A DNA stretch of 64,000 bases from Streptomyces sp. CB01580 (GTDB taxonomy: Bacteria > Actinomycetota > Actinomycetes > Streptomycetales > Streptomycetaceae): contig NZ_LIXJ01000027.1 of the NCBI RefSeq assembly GCF_001905795.1, positions 100,658 through 164,657 of the forward strand, in the 5' to 3' direction. The position numbers were made by a program, and so were the translations under genes. The notes below the pieces were generated by a model. It ran no database searches and had not been told where the DNA came from. It saw nothing but the letters and a program-made list of their open reading frames with translations. Below are positions 34,355 through 43,520 of the stretch, piece after piece. Position 1 is the stretch's first letter. Each line of letters starts with the position of its first letter.

Positions 34355-35122
34355 TCAGCCGGTCGGGTTGTTCAGATCGACGATGTCCTTGGGGGCGGGC
34401 GCCTTCACCTCGACGGGCTCGTCGAAGTCGGAGAGCGTCATCTTCGTCGGCTCCTCGCTGCTCCTGACGTCGACCTGGAGGATGTACGGCTCGCCCTCGG
34501 CGGCCACCAGCATCGTGTAGGTGTCCTCGCCGTCCTTCTCGACGAGGCGCAGCGCGCGCTTGCCGTCGACGGTGGTCTCGCCGGCCTTCTCGGCCACGTC
34601 GTCGTTGGCCTCGAACTCCTTGAACATCGTGGCCAGGTCGCAGAGTTCGAGCATGTCCTTGCTGTCGGGATCCGAGGCCTTCGACTTCATCCAGCGGCCC
34701 GCGAGCATGTTCACCGCGGCGTCGACGTCGGCGGCGGGCTCGCCCTTGGACTGTTCGCGCAGCATCGCCTCGTCGAACTTCGTGTAGACGGTGCCGCCGA
34801 TCTTGCGGATCTCGATGGTCCCGGCCGGACCGATGGACATGGTTCCCGAGCAGTCGCCGGGCAGGGCGGCGGTGAGGTGCGCGGAGACCGGGCCCTCGTC
34901 CGACTTCGTATCGATGGCGAGGCGCATGGACTTGGCCTTCTTCGTGGTCTCGATCGCCTTGTTGACGACCTCGGGACCCGACATGTCCGCGAAGGGGGCG
35001 GGGGTCTTGGACGGGGAGGTGCCGGAGTCCTTCGACGAGGAGGTTCCGGTGCCGCAGGCGGCCAGGCCGAGCAGGGTGAGGGCGCAGAGGGTGTTGACGG
35101 TGGTGCGGGCGAGCAGGCGCAT
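34355..35122 (-). CDS. LppX/LprAFG-like lipoprotein
   Basis: 255 residues from ATG 35122; the longer frame to 35182 has no signal for a start. The signal peptide ends in the lipobox LGLAAC, followed by a Ser/Thr-rich linker. The body (ALTTVNKA-like start GPEVVNKAIETTKKAKSMRLAI, then GTVYTKFDEAML, and an IQ-type DGKRALRLVEKDGEDTYTMLVA) matches the LolA/LppX beta-clamshell lipoproteins of actinobacteria, which carry lipids or act as surface sensors. It lies 41 bp downstream of the DUF4352-type gene on the same strand, so the two probably share a transcript. Confidence 0.75.
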   Translation of the reverse strand: MRLLARTTVNTLCALTLLGLAACGTGTSSSKDSGTSPSKTPAPFADMSGPEVVNKAIETTKKAKSMRLAIDTKSDEGPVSAHLTAALPGDCSGTMSIGPAGTIEIRKIGGTVYTKFDEAMLREQSKGEPAADVDAAVNMLAGRWMKSKASDPDSKDMLELCDLATMFKEFEANDDVAEKAGETTVDGKRALRLVEKDGEDTYTMLVAAEGEPYILQVDVRSSEEPTKMTLSDFDEPVEVKAPAPKDIVDLNNPTG

Positions 35123-35163
35123 GGCGGACTTTCGGGGGAGAGGGGAACGGGAGGGAGGGGAGG

Positions 35164-36003
35164 TCAGAGCTTCAGGTCCCACTGGGTGGCGTCGTAGGTG
35201 AATCCGGGGTTGACCTCGACGGTCAGCTTCTTGGCGTCCGCCGGGGCGTCGAAGGCGAACTCGACCGTGACCTTCTTGCCCGGCAGGACCGTGCCGCTGA
35301 AGCCCTTGCCGACCTTGTCGTCGAAGATCTGCTCGGCCTCCACGCCGTCCTCGCCGGCCCGGGCCGCGACATCGACGAGGGTGGCGTCGAACTTCTCCTT
35401 GCCCGCGTTCTCGATGACGACGGTGACGCGGTACGCCTTGTTGCCCTTGGCGTGTCCGATGGCGTATTCGCCCGGGGCGTACGTGGTGGCGTCGCCGACC
35501 GTGACCGTCAGGTCGTCGTCGTACACGGCCGAGTCACCGGCCCCCAGTGCCTTGTCGGTGTCCTTCTTGCCGTCCTTGCCGACGCCGCCGTTCTTCGTGT
35601 CGCTGCCGGGCTTCGGCTTCGCGGAGGCCGTGGTGTCCGACACCGTCTTGTTGATCTCGTCCACCGCGTCGCCCACGGCCTTGAACGTGATCACCGCGCC
35701 GACCACGGCCAGGACCAGTGAGACCAGGCCGAGCACGGCGCCGAAGGTGGCCACGCCCTTGTTGGTGGCCTCGCCGCGCTTGGCCCGGCCCCGGCCCGAC
35801 AGGCCCAGGATCAGGCCGATGACGCCCAGGATGCCCGCCAGCCAGAACAGGAGCGGGATCAGACCCGACACGGCACCGATGATGCCCAGGACGAGCGCGG
35901 CGATGCCCAGCCCGTTGCGCGCCGGGCGTACGCCCGGCTGCTGGGCGGGGGCGTACGGCTGCTGGGGCTGCGGGGACTGCGGCGGCTGCGTGAATTCGGA
36001 CAT
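35164..36003 (-). CDS. Membrane-anchored DUF4190/DUF4352-type surface protein
   Basis: 279 residues. A Pro/Gln-rich cytoplasmic head (1-28) precedes two membrane segments (about 31-68 and 84-112, with a short basic loop GRGRAKRG). A charged linker and an exported beta-sandwich follow (about 160-279, DLTVTVGDATTYAPGEYAIGH, then VLPGKKVTVEFAFDAP), the DUF4352 / telokin-like fold. Such proteins are common in actinobacteria, with unknown function. It is probably the first gene of a two-gene unit with the LppX-like lipoprotein. Confidence 0.8.
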   Translation of the reverse strand: MSEFTQPPQSPQPQQPYAPAQQPGVRPARNGLGIAALVLGIIGAVSGLIPLLFWLAGILGVIGLILGLSGRGRAKRGEATNKGVATFGAVLGLVSLVLAVVGAVITFKAVGDAVDEINKTVSDTTASAKPKPGSDTKNGGVGKDGKKDTDKALGAGDSAVYDDDLTVTVGDATTYAPGEYAIGHAKGNKAYRVTVVIENAGKEKFDATLVDVAARAGEDGVEAEQIFDDKVGKGFSGTVLPGKKVTVEFAFDAPADAKKLTVEVNPGFTYDATQWDLKL

Positions 36004-36237
36004 GGGTGTGCCCTCCGGCGAAAGACGGGACGAAAAGCAGGGTGTGAGCGGATCGATGCGTCGCCGTTGTGTGGCGGCGGGTCAATAAGAGCAGAGGTTG
36101 TGAACCGAGTCAACGCGGGTCACAATGAATAGGTCGGTGCACGCTGTGAATCGGTTTCATGTGAACGACATCGGTATGCTCGCCGTCACCGGACCACGCC
36201 GAGGGCCAGGACCAGGGCCAGGACCAGGAGACAGTCA

Positions 36238-38403
36238 GTGCCGGAGAACGCGACAGAGGTGACCGCTGCCGGGATCGCCCGACTCGCGGGCGTGGGGCGT
36301 GCCGCCGTGAGCAACTGGCGGCGGCGTCACGCGGACTTCCCCAAGCCCGTCGGCGGCACCGAGACGAGTCCGTCCTTCTCGCTGTCCGAGGTCGAGCAGT
36401 GGCTGCGCGACCAGGGGAAACTCGCCGAAGTCCCGCTCCGCGAACGGGTCTGGCAGCAGCTCGCCGGGCATCCGCTCGGCCCGGTCCCCGCCCTGGTCCA
36501 CACCGGCTGCGCCCTGCTGGTGCTGCGGAACGACCCTGCCGCCTGGCGGGAGATCGCCGCCGTGCCCGACGAGGCGATGGCCGGTGTGCTGTCCCTCGTC
36601 CTCGACGACGTGCTCACCGAACGGTTCGGGCCCGCCGAGGAGCGCGGACGGGCGGTTCACACCCCTGGTCGTGCGGAACTGCTCCCGTCCGTCGCGCTGC
36701 TCCGGGGTGTCGCGGAACTCGCCGCCGAGAACGGCGCCCGGGACACGTTCGAGTTCCTGTTGGGCCGTCAACTGGACGCGAACCCACGTCAGTACACCCT
36801 CACGCCTCCCGGACTCGCCGCGCTCATGGCCGCCTTGGCGGACGCCGGGGAACGACCCGCCCGCACCGTCCTCGACCCCGCGGCGGGCACCGGCGCCCTG
36901 CTGTGCGCCGCCGAGCGCCGCGACGCCCTGTACGCGCAGGAGTCCGACCCCGACCTCGCCTCCCTCACCGCGCTCCGCCTCGCCCTCCACGACGACGCCG
37001 GTACGGGCGGCACCATCCGCGTCCGCGCGGGCGACACTCTCCTCGCCGACGCCTTCCCGCGGCTCTCCGCCGACGCGGTGCTCTGCCACCCGCCGTTCAA
37101 CGAACGCAACTGGGGCCACGACGAACTCGCCTACGACCCGCGCTGGGAGTACGGCTTCCCGGCCCGTGCCGAGTCCGAACTCGCCTGGGTCCAGCACGCC
37201 CTGGCCCGTCTGCGGGAGGGCGGCACCGCCGTGCTCCTGATGCCGCCCGCCGCCGCGTCGCGCCGCTCCGGGCGCCGCATCCGCGCCGATCTGCTGCGGC
37301 GCGGCGCCCTGCGCGCCGTCATCGCGCTCCCGGCCGGTGCCGCGCCCCCGTACGGCATCCCGCTCCACCTCTGGCTGCTGCGCAAGCCCGGCAGCGGAGT
37401 GCGCCCCTCGCCGCACGTGCTGCTCGTCGACACCGCCGAACCGGCCGAACCGGCCGCTCCGGGCCAGGCGGCCACCGCTCCGGCCGGCGGGCGCGACCGG
37501 CTCGACTGGCAGGCGGTGCACGCCGTCGTGCTCGATGCCTGGCAGTCGTTCGTGGGCGAGGAGGCGGGGGCCGGGAACGGCGCGGCCGAGGGGCAGGCGG
37601 ACGACACCCGGGGCCGTGCTCGCGGCGGGGGAGAGGGCCGGAAGGAGGGCCGCCGGGTCGTTCCCGTCATCGAACTCCTCGACGACGACGTCGACCTGGC
37701 CCCCGCCCGCCGTCTCCCGCCACCGGCGGCCACGAGCGGACCCGCCGAACTGATCCGCGTACGGGAACGGCTGACCGAGACGCTCGGCCTCACCGGCACG
37801 CTCACCCCGCCGCCCGTGCTCCCCTCCGAGCCGGCGCACTGGCCGCTCACCACCGTCGGTGAACTCGCCCGCGCCGGCGCGCTCCGGCTGTACACCGGCG
37901 GCTCCGGCGCGGGCCCCGCCTCCGTGCCCGTCCTCACGGAGCACGACGTGCTCGGCTCCACCGCCCCCTCGGGCAGCCTCCCCGCCGACGGCCCCTCCGA
38001 GGAACCGGTCCTCGTCGAAGCGGGTGATGTCGTGGTGCCCGTGCTCGGAGGCGGTTCCGTCGTCCGTGTCATCGACGACGCCACCGCCGGGGCGGCCCTG
38101 GGCCGCAACCTCCAGCTGCTACGCCCGGACCCGGTCGCCCTCGACACCTGGTTCCTCGCCGGGTTCCTGCGCGGCACCGCCAACACCCGCCAGGCCAGCA
38201 GCTACGCCTCCACCGCCACCCGGCTCGACGCCCGCCGCCTCCAACTGCCCCGCCTGCCGCTCGCGGAACAGCGCGGATACGGGGAGCGGTTCCGCGCGCT
38301 GGCCGACTTCGAGGAGGCGCTCAGGCTGATCGGCCGGCTCGGCGGCCGACTGGTCCAGGGGATGTACGACGGGCTGGCGGACGGCACGGTCGCGCCGAAG
38401 TGA
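36238..38403 (+). CDS. HTH - N6-DNA-methylase-like - specificity-domain fusion protein
   Basis: 721 residues from GTG 36238 (AGGAG at 36226-36230). An N-terminal MerR/excisionase-like HTH (IARLAGVGRAAVSNWRRRH) precedes an HsdM-like helical bundle and a class-gamma N6-adenine methylase core with SAM motif I DPAAGTGALL (about 213). Motif IV reads HPPF (about 285) where NPPF/Y is expected. The C-terminal 170 residues resemble an HsdS target-recognition half (WPLTTVGELA, then RLPLAEQRGYGERFRALADFEEAL). No HsdR or nuclease is encoded nearby. It may be a solitary methylase or, given the changed catalytic Asn, a DNA-binding regulator. Confidence 0.8.
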   Translation: MPENATEVTAAGIARLAGVGRAAVSNWRRRHADFPKPVGGTETSPSFSLSEVEQWLRDQGKLAEVPLRERVWQQLAGHPLGPVPALVHTGCALLVLRNDPAAWREIAAVPDEAMAGVLSLVLDDVLTERFGPAEERGRAVHTPGRAELLPSVALLRGVAELAAENGARDTFEFLLGRQLDANPRQYTLTPPGLAALMAALADAGERPARTVLDPAAGTGALLCAAERRDALYAQESDPDLASLTALRLALHDDAGTGGTIRVRAGDTLLADAFPRLSADAVLCHPPFNERNWGHDELAYDPRWEYGFPARAESELAWVQHALARLREGGTAVLLMPPAAASRRSGRRIRADLLRRGALRAVIALPAGAAPPYGIPLHLWLLRKPGSGVRPSPHVLLVDTAEPAEPAAPGQAATAPAGGRDRLDWQAVHAVVLDAWQSFVGEEAGAGNGAAEGQADDTRGRARGGGEGRKEGRRVVPVIELLDDDVDLAPARRLPPPAATSGPAELIRVRERLTETLGLTGTLTPPPVLPSEPAHWPLTTVGELARAGALRLYTGGSGAGPASVPVLTEHDVLGSTAPSGSLPADGPSEEPVLVEAGDVVVPVLGGGSVVRVIDDATAGAALGRNLQLLRPDPVALDTWFLAGFLRGTANTRQASSYASTATRLDARRLQLPRLPLAEQRGYGERFRALADFEEALRLIGRLGGRLVQGMYDGLADGTVAPK

Positions 38404-38542
38404 ACGGCCGTGCGGAAGTGATCGGAACCACAACGGTTCCGTACAACCCGGGGCCGATTGTCGGTGTCGCCCTTTACGCTCGGATCCGCGTGCATGGAGG
38501 AGTGTGCGCGGACGTTCCACGACCAGGTCTCCAGGAGCAGCC

Positions 38543-39346
38543 ATGTACGCCCCGGGTCATCCCCCGACGCCGCCGCGTCGGGTCCCCAGCAGGGCCTGGA
38601 TCGTCTCGATGCGAGTGCTGTTCATCGCGCTCGCGGTGTGTTCGCTCGGCCTGCTGCTGTGGACCCCGCTGCTCCGGCTCGCGATCGTGCGCCGCCGGAA
38701 GACCGACTGGTGGCTGACCGGGGCGGGCTTCCTGTTCGTCTGCGTGCTCCTGCCGATCCTCGGCAGGGACGGAAGCGACGACCCCACCGGCATCGACTAC
38801 GTCCTCATACCGCTGCTGCTGCTGGTGCTGGCGGCAGCGGTCGGGTACTACCTGGTCGAGGACATCCGCCACTACGAGCGGCTCAGGCGTCCGGCGCCCG
38901 TGATCGGGTACGGGGATCCGACGGTGCCGGGGTACGGATACCCGCTCATGGCGCCGATGGGCGTACCGCCCGTCGCTCCTGTTTCCGGCGCCGCCGCGAC
39001 ACCCGTGCCCGCTCCCTTCCCGGCCCCCGTGCGGCACCAGCAGCCCGCCCCCACCCCCGTGCACCCACCGCGGTATCAGCCGCAGCCGCCCACCGCATCG
39101 CAGCCGCCCACCGCATCGCAGCCGCCCGTCGCGCCGCAGCCGCCCGTCGCGCCGCAGGGACAGCCGCCCGTCGTGCCGCATCCGCATGCCGCCTCCGCCC
39201 CTGCCCCCGGCCCCGCCCCGCGTTCGTCACATCCCTCGCAGGCATCGGATCCGTCGTCCGCGCAGCAGCAGCCCCGACGCATCGATCAGGTCCGTGCCGA
39301 GCTGGACGAGCTGAGCGCCTACCTCCGCAAGGAGGACGGCCTGTGA
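38543..39346 (+). CDS. Three-helix membrane protein with Pro-rich cytoplasmic tail
   Basis: 267 residues from ATG 38543 (AGGAG 5 bp upstream; an upstream in-frame start lacks an RBS). Membrane segments lie at about 25-45, 55-72 and 83-103. A long Pro/Ala/Gln-rich tail follows, with 18-bp direct repeats in the DNA (CAGCCGCCCACCGCATCG twice, then CAGCCGCCCGTCGCGCCG twice, about 39088-39160). It ends in a charged helix (RRIDQVRAELDELSAYLRK). No family is recognised. Its stop overlaps the kinase start by 4 bp (GTGA), so it may be a partner or anchor for the kinase. Confidence 0.75.
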   Translation: MYAPGHPPTPPRRVPSRAWIVSMRVLFIALAVCSLGLLLWTPLLRLAIVRRRKTDWWLTGAGFLFVCVLLPILGRDGSDDPTGIDYVLIPLLLLVLAAAVGYYLVEDIRHYERLRRPAPVIGYGDPTVPGYGYPLMAPMGVPPVAPVSGAAATPVPAPFPAPVRHQQPAPTPVHPPRYQPQPPTASQPPTASQPPVAPQPPVAPQGQPPVVPHPHAASAPAPGPAPRSSHPSQASDPSSAQQQPRRIDQVRAELDELSAYLRKEDGL

Positions 39347-40923
39347 GCGGACGTGTCGTCGCCGGGCGGTACCAACTCGCGACCGTCATCGGCCAGGGCG
39401 GCATGGGCCAGGTCTGGACCGCCTACGATCAGCGCCTGGACCGCCGGGTCGCGGTGAAGCTGCTCCGCCCCGACCGGGTCACCGGCCCCGTCGACAGCCG
39501 GGCGGCGGACGAACTGCGCCGCCGCTTCGTCCGCGAGTGCCGGATCACCGCGCAGGTCGACCACCCCGGGCTGGTCACGGTCCACGACGCGGGCAGCGAC
39601 GGCGAGGACCTGTACCTCGTCATGCAGTACGTCGAGGGCGCCGACCTCGCCGATCATCTCGCCGAGCACGACCCGTACCCCTGGCAGTGGGCCGTGTCCG
39701 TCGCCGCCCAGTTGTGCGCCGTCCTGTGCGCCGTGCACGCGGTCCCGATCGTCCACCGCGACCTGAAACCCCGCAACGTGATTGTGCGACCGGACGGCGC
39801 CGTCACCGTCCTGGACCTCGGTGTCGCCTCGGTGCTGGACACCGACACCACCCGTCTCACCCACACCGGCTCACCGATCGGCTCCCCGGCCTACATGGCG
39901 CCCGAGCAGGCGATGGGCGGTGCCGTCGGCCCGTACACCGATCTGTACGCACTCGGCGTGCTCCTCCACGAACTCCTCAGCGGGGACGTGCCGTTCGCCG
40001 GGTCCACCGCGCTGGGCGTGCTCCACCGCCACCTCCACGAACCGCCGCTCCCGGTCCGCCGGGTGCGGCCGGACATCCCCGGACAGCTCGAAACACTGGT
40101 GCTGCGCCTGCTCGCCAAGGACCCGCAGCACCGCCCGGCCGACGCCCAGGAGGTGTACGAACACCTCGCCCCGCTGCTTCCCGCCCGGGGCGCCGGGCTG
40201 CCCACCGGCCCGCTCGACCCGACCCGCCCCTTCCTGCGCCCGCACGCCCCGTGGCCCGACCGGGGCGCCGCCCCGACCCCGTCGCCGGTGTCCGCGCCCC
40301 TGTTCCCGCCTCCGTCGGCCGCCCCGGCGGGTACGGCGACGGGCGCGGCGGCCCGGCCCGATGTCGCCGCCGCCGTCGACGAGGTCAAGCGACTGCTCGG
40401 CGAGGGCCGTATCACCCAGGCCGTGGACATCCTCGGGGCCCTCCTCCCCGTCGCGGCCGAACAGCACGGCGAGAACTCCGCCGTGGTCCGCGTCCTGCGC
40501 AAGCAGTACGCGGCGACGCTGATGGACGACGGCCAGTACCGCCGCGCCCTGCCCGAGCTGCGTCGCCTCGCCGACGAGCGCGCGGCGCAGGCCGGACCGG
40601 CCGACGCCCAGCTGCTCCAGTTCCGCCAGGACGCGGCCCAGTGCCTGGAGCAGCTCGGCGAACCGGCCGCCGCGCTCGCCGAGTACCGCGCGGTGCTCCC
40701 GTACTGCGAGAACCACCGGGCCACCGGCGGCGACCCCGCCCGCGCCTTCGGGATCCGCAACCGCATCGGGCATCTGCTGCTCGCGCTCGGCGACCACGCG
40801 GGCGCACGTGTACAACTCCAGGCACTGCTGTACGACGCGGAACGGGCCTACGGGCCGCACCACCCGCTGCCGGTGGAACTGCGCCGACGGCTCGACCGTC
40901 AGGCGGAGGTCCAGGGCGGCTGA
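39343..40923 (+). CDS. Hanks-type serine/threonine protein kinase with C-terminal TPR-like region
   Basis: 526 residues from GTG 39343 (AAGGAGG upstream). Kinase domain about 8-270: Gly loop GQGGMGQVW, VAVKLL lysine, catalytic HRDLKPRN, DLG in place of DFG, APEQA. There is no transmembrane or PASTA segment, so it is soluble. After a Pro-rich linker, residues about 345-526 form TPR-like helical repeats (AVDEVKRLLGEGRITQAVDIL, LPELRRLADERAAQ, ALAEYRAVLPYCEN). Translationally coupled to the membrane protein upstream. Confidence 0.92.
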   Translation: MSGRVVAGRYQLATVIGQGGMGQVWTAYDQRLDRRVAVKLLRPDRVTGPVDSRAADELRRRFVRECRITAQVDHPGLVTVHDAGSDGEDLYLVMQYVEGADLADHLAEHDPYPWQWAVSVAAQLCAVLCAVHAVPIVHRDLKPRNVIVRPDGAVTVLDLGVASVLDTDTTRLTHTGSPIGSPAYMAPEQAMGGAVGPYTDLYALGVLLHELLSGDVPFAGSTALGVLHRHLHEPPLPVRRVRPDIPGQLETLVLRLLAKDPQHRPADAQEVYEHLAPLLPARGAGLPTGPLDPTRPFLRPHAPWPDRGAAPTPSPVSAPLFPPPSAAPAGTATGAAARPDVAAAVDEVKRLLGEGRITQAVDILGALLPVAAEQHGENSAVVRVLRKQYAATLMDDGQYRRALPELRRLADERAAQAGPADAQLLQFRQDAAQCLEQLGEPAAALAEYRAVLPYCENHRATGGDPARAFGIRNRIGHLLLALGDHAGARVQLQALLYDAERAYGPHHPLPVELRRRLDRQAEVQGG

Positions 40924-41582
40924 GGGCCACCTCCTTCGCCAGGAGCTCCATCAGGGCCTTCGTCAGGGGCCTCAGCAGGGCTTTCGCCAGGACCCTGCGG
41001 GTAATGGTCATGCCAAACTTCCGCAAACGGAATGTCACGGACCGCCCCTGTGGCCCCCGTGGCGTGAGATCGTGTGCTGCCGCCGGGGCGGCTGACGACC
41101 CCGCCTGCCCCGTCGGCCTCATCCTTCTTCTCCCTCGCGTTCACCGCCTCCTGGGCGAAGTCCGCCGGCGCCATCGGCCAAAGCCGGTCCCGCCGCACGC
41201 GCGATCGACCGGAACGCATGGGGGCGCCCCGGTCGCGATCGTGGCCGGTTGGGCCGGGACGTCCATGGTGGGGCGACCAACGCGCCCGCTCCCGCACCCG
41301 CGCGCGGCGCCGCGCACCTGAAATTGTTTACAAAACGGGGCAATTCACTTGACGGGTATCCGCCGGTCCTCGAACAGGGCCGTTCCGTCGCGGACATGGA
41401 GCCCGGCAAGCCGCGCGATCCGTGCGGTCGAGGAACCCGTGGAGGAGCCGTACGTGGTCCCCACATCTCCAACTCCGCCCGAATCGTTGGTCGAACCAGT
41501 GGCCCCAATCACATCCACTGCCTACCATCGATCAGCGCAAGGTCTTGTGCACTGATGCACAAAGTCTCCCCGGGAGGTTCCT
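40924..41582. other. 660-bp gap with a degenerate 24-bp repeat; no confident gene
   Basis: A 24-bp unit starting TTCGCCAGG / TTCGTCAGG repeats about 2.5 times at 40935-41004. Short minus-strand frames here (for instance around 41000-40900 and 41170-41080) have coding-like third-position GC but change frame and run into the kinase gene. They could be a broken small gene. The segment 41320-41540 is less GC-rich and is the likely promoter region of the SurA-like lipoprotein gene. Confidence 0.5.
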
Positions 41583-42245
41583 TTGCACCGCCGCCGTCGC
41601 ACCGCGCTCACCGTCTCCGCCTCCGCCGCCCTGCTGGTCGGCACCCCGCTCCTGACCGCATGCGGCAGCCAGGCCCATCCGGGCGCCGCGGCCCTCGTCG
41701 GCGGCGACCGGATCGAGGTGTCCACCGTGCAGGGCCAGGTGGCGGCGGTGCGCGAGGCCCAGAGCCGGTCCCGGGACGTCGACCAGCTCATCGACAAGTC
41801 CGGCCAGCTCGGCCGGGCCAAGCTGCACGGTCTGATCTTCGACCGGGTCCTCGACCGGGCCGCGCGGGACGCGGGCGTGACCGTCGAGCGCAGCGAGGTC
41901 CAGGAGATGAGGAAGGCGGCGGTCGCCCAGTCCGGGGGAGAGGAGCGGCTGCGGGCGGCGATGCTCCAGCAGAGCTGGGTCGCGCCGGACCAGATCGACG
42001 CCGTCCTGCGGGAGCAGGTCCAGCTGTCGAAGCTGGCCGAGGCGCTCGGCGCCGACCTGCGACAGCCCGAGGGGCAGAAGATCGTCGGTGACGCCCTCAG
42101 CAAGGCGTCGAAGGCGCTGAAGGTCGATGTGAACCCGCGCTACGGCACCTGGAACGACCAGCAGACCCAGCTCGCCGACTACAAGGCTCCCTGGATCAGC
42201 CAGGTCACCAAGCCCGCTGGAGCGCTCCCGGAGTCCGGCGCGTAG
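41583..42245 (+). CDS. SurA-N-like lipoprotein
   Basis: 220 residues from TTG 41583 (GGGAGG 5 bp upstream, which fixes this start). The signal peptide ends in the lipobox LLTAC. The mature part is helical and matches the SurA N-terminal chaperone-like domain (LVGGDRIEVSTVQGQVAAVRE, LIFDRVLDRAARDAGVTV), with no parvulin PPIase domain, as in short actinobacterial versions. It probably assists folding of exported proteins at the membrane surface. The mazG gene follows 193 bp downstream. Confidence 0.85.
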   Translation: MHRRRRTALTVSASAALLVGTPLLTACGSQAHPGAAALVGGDRIEVSTVQGQVAAVREAQSRSRDVDQLIDKSGQLGRAKLHGLIFDRVLDRAARDAGVTVERSEVQEMRKAAVAQSGGEERLRAAMLQQSWVAPDQIDAVLREQVQLSKLAEALGADLRQPEGQKIVGDALSKASKALKVDVNPRYGTWNDQQTQLADYKAPWISQVTKPAGALPESGA

Positions 42246-42379
42246 GAGCGCGGCCGGTCGGCCGGGCGCGGACGGCGCGGAAGCGACGTGCACGGCGCGC
42301 CGGTACGCGAACGGTGTGCACGACGGTGCCGGGGCCGACCGCGGAAGGGGCCGGTCGAAGAGGGATCCGGCCGGAGAGG

Positions 42380-42444
42380 GAATCGACCCGGTGGTGGACT
42401 CGACCGGTGGCGGATTCGACCGGAGGTAGATTCGAACGGTGAAC
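42380..42444. repeat. Four imperfect 16-17-bp tandem repeats at the mazG start
   Basis: Units GAATCGACCCGGTGGTG, GACTCGACCGGTGGCG, GATTCGACCGGAGGTA and GATTCGAACGGTGAAC run head to tail. The third unit contributes the RBS (GGAGGT) and the fourth contains the GTG start codon of mazG. Confidence 0.75.
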
Positions 42445-43449
42445 GCTGAAGCCCCCGGCCGCGCCGAAACCTCCGGCCGCGCCGAAGCCCCCGGCCGTAT
42501 CGTCCTGCTCACCGCCAGCCACCGTGTGGCGCCCGGACTCCTGTCCTGGCCCGCCTGGCAGGCGTTGCGCGCCGCCGACCGGGTGCTCTGCGCCGAGCCG
42601 GACAACCCGCAGCTGCCGTACCTGCGCGAGGCGGACGTCACCGTCGAGCACACCGCGCCCACCGCGGACGAGCTCGTCGACGCCTGCGCGGGCGGTCGGA
42701 CCGTCGTCGTCCTCACCGGCGGCGAGGGGAACCAGCCACTGACCGACGGGCTCGCACGGCTCGCCGGTTCGGGGCGGGTGAGCATGCCGGACCTGGAACT
42801 GCTGCCCGGCTCCTACGATCTGCCCGGCGCGCGGCTCCTCGACCTGGTCCAGATCATGGACCGGATCCGCAACGAATGCCCGTGGACGTCGCAGAAGACC
42901 CACAAGGGCCTCGCCAAGTACGCCATCGAGGAGGCGTACGAACTCGTCGAGGCGATCGAGGACGGCGACCGCGACGAACTGCGCGAGGAGCTGGGGGACG
43001 TACTCCTCCAGGTCGTCTTCCACGCCCGGATCGCCGAGGAGGGCGGCCCCGGGGAGGGGGAGGAGCCCTTCTCCGTCGACGACGTGGCCGCGACCATCGT
43101 CGAGAAGCTCATCCACCGCCACCCGCACGTCTTCGGTGACGAGACCGCCGAGACCCCCGAGGACGTGCACGCGCACTGGCTGCGGACCAAGGCCGTCGAG
43201 AAGCGGCGCGAGTCCGTCACCGACGGGGTGCCGCTCGGCCAGCCCGGGCTGGCGCTGGTGGCGAAGCTGGCCTCCCGGGTCCGTACCGCCGGCCTCGACG
43301 TGCCGCTGCCCACGGGCCGGGGCATCGGCTACGAACTCCTCGACCTCGCCGTACGCGCCGAGAAGGACGGCGTGGACCCCGAGGCGGCGCTGAGGGCCGC
43401 GGGCCGTGCCTACCGGGACGCCATCCGGGCGGCCGAGGGCAACGCCTGA
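42439..43449 (+). CDS. mazG: Nucleoside triphosphate pyrophosphohydrolase MazG
   Basis: 336 residues from GTG 42439 (GGAGGT 9 bp upstream). The N-terminal half (about 20-130) is a reduced tetrapyrrole-methylase-like domain, as in longer MazG proteins. The MazG domain begins at MDRIRNECPWTSQKTHKGL (about 140), with Mg-binding EEAYELVEAIEDGD and EELGDVLLQVVFHARIAEE and the second conserved block FGDETAETPEDVHAHW. It hydrolyses noncanonical or excess NTPs to NMP and pyrophosphate. A low-complexity head (GRAETSGRAEAPGR) precedes the fold. Confidence 0.95.
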   Translation: MNAEAPGRAETSGRAEAPGRIVLLTASHRVAPGLLSWPAWQALRAADRVLCAEPDNPQLPYLREADVTVEHTAPTADELVDACAGGRTVVVLTGGEGNQPLTDGLARLAGSGRVSMPDLELLPGSYDLPGARLLDLVQIMDRIRNECPWTSQKTHKGLAKYAIEEAYELVEAIEDGDRDELREELGDVLLQVVFHARIAEEGGPGEGEEPFSVDDVAATIVEKLIHRHPHVFGDETAETPEDVHAHWLRTKAVEKRRESVTDGVPLGQPGLALVAKLASRVRTAGLDVPLPTGRGIGYELLDLAVRAEKDGVDPEAALRAAGRAYRDAIRAAEGNA

Positions 43450-43520
43450 CCCGGCCGGCCGTCGGCAGGCGCCTTTGGGGCGCCGGGGTCGCCCCCGAAA
43501 GACGGGGATAACGTCAAAGG

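Noticed and set aside
36040..36160. Rex operator upstream of the methylase gene (TTGTGA...TCACAA)
   Set aside because: The half-sites are 16 bp apart, not the 4-6 bp needed by Rex.
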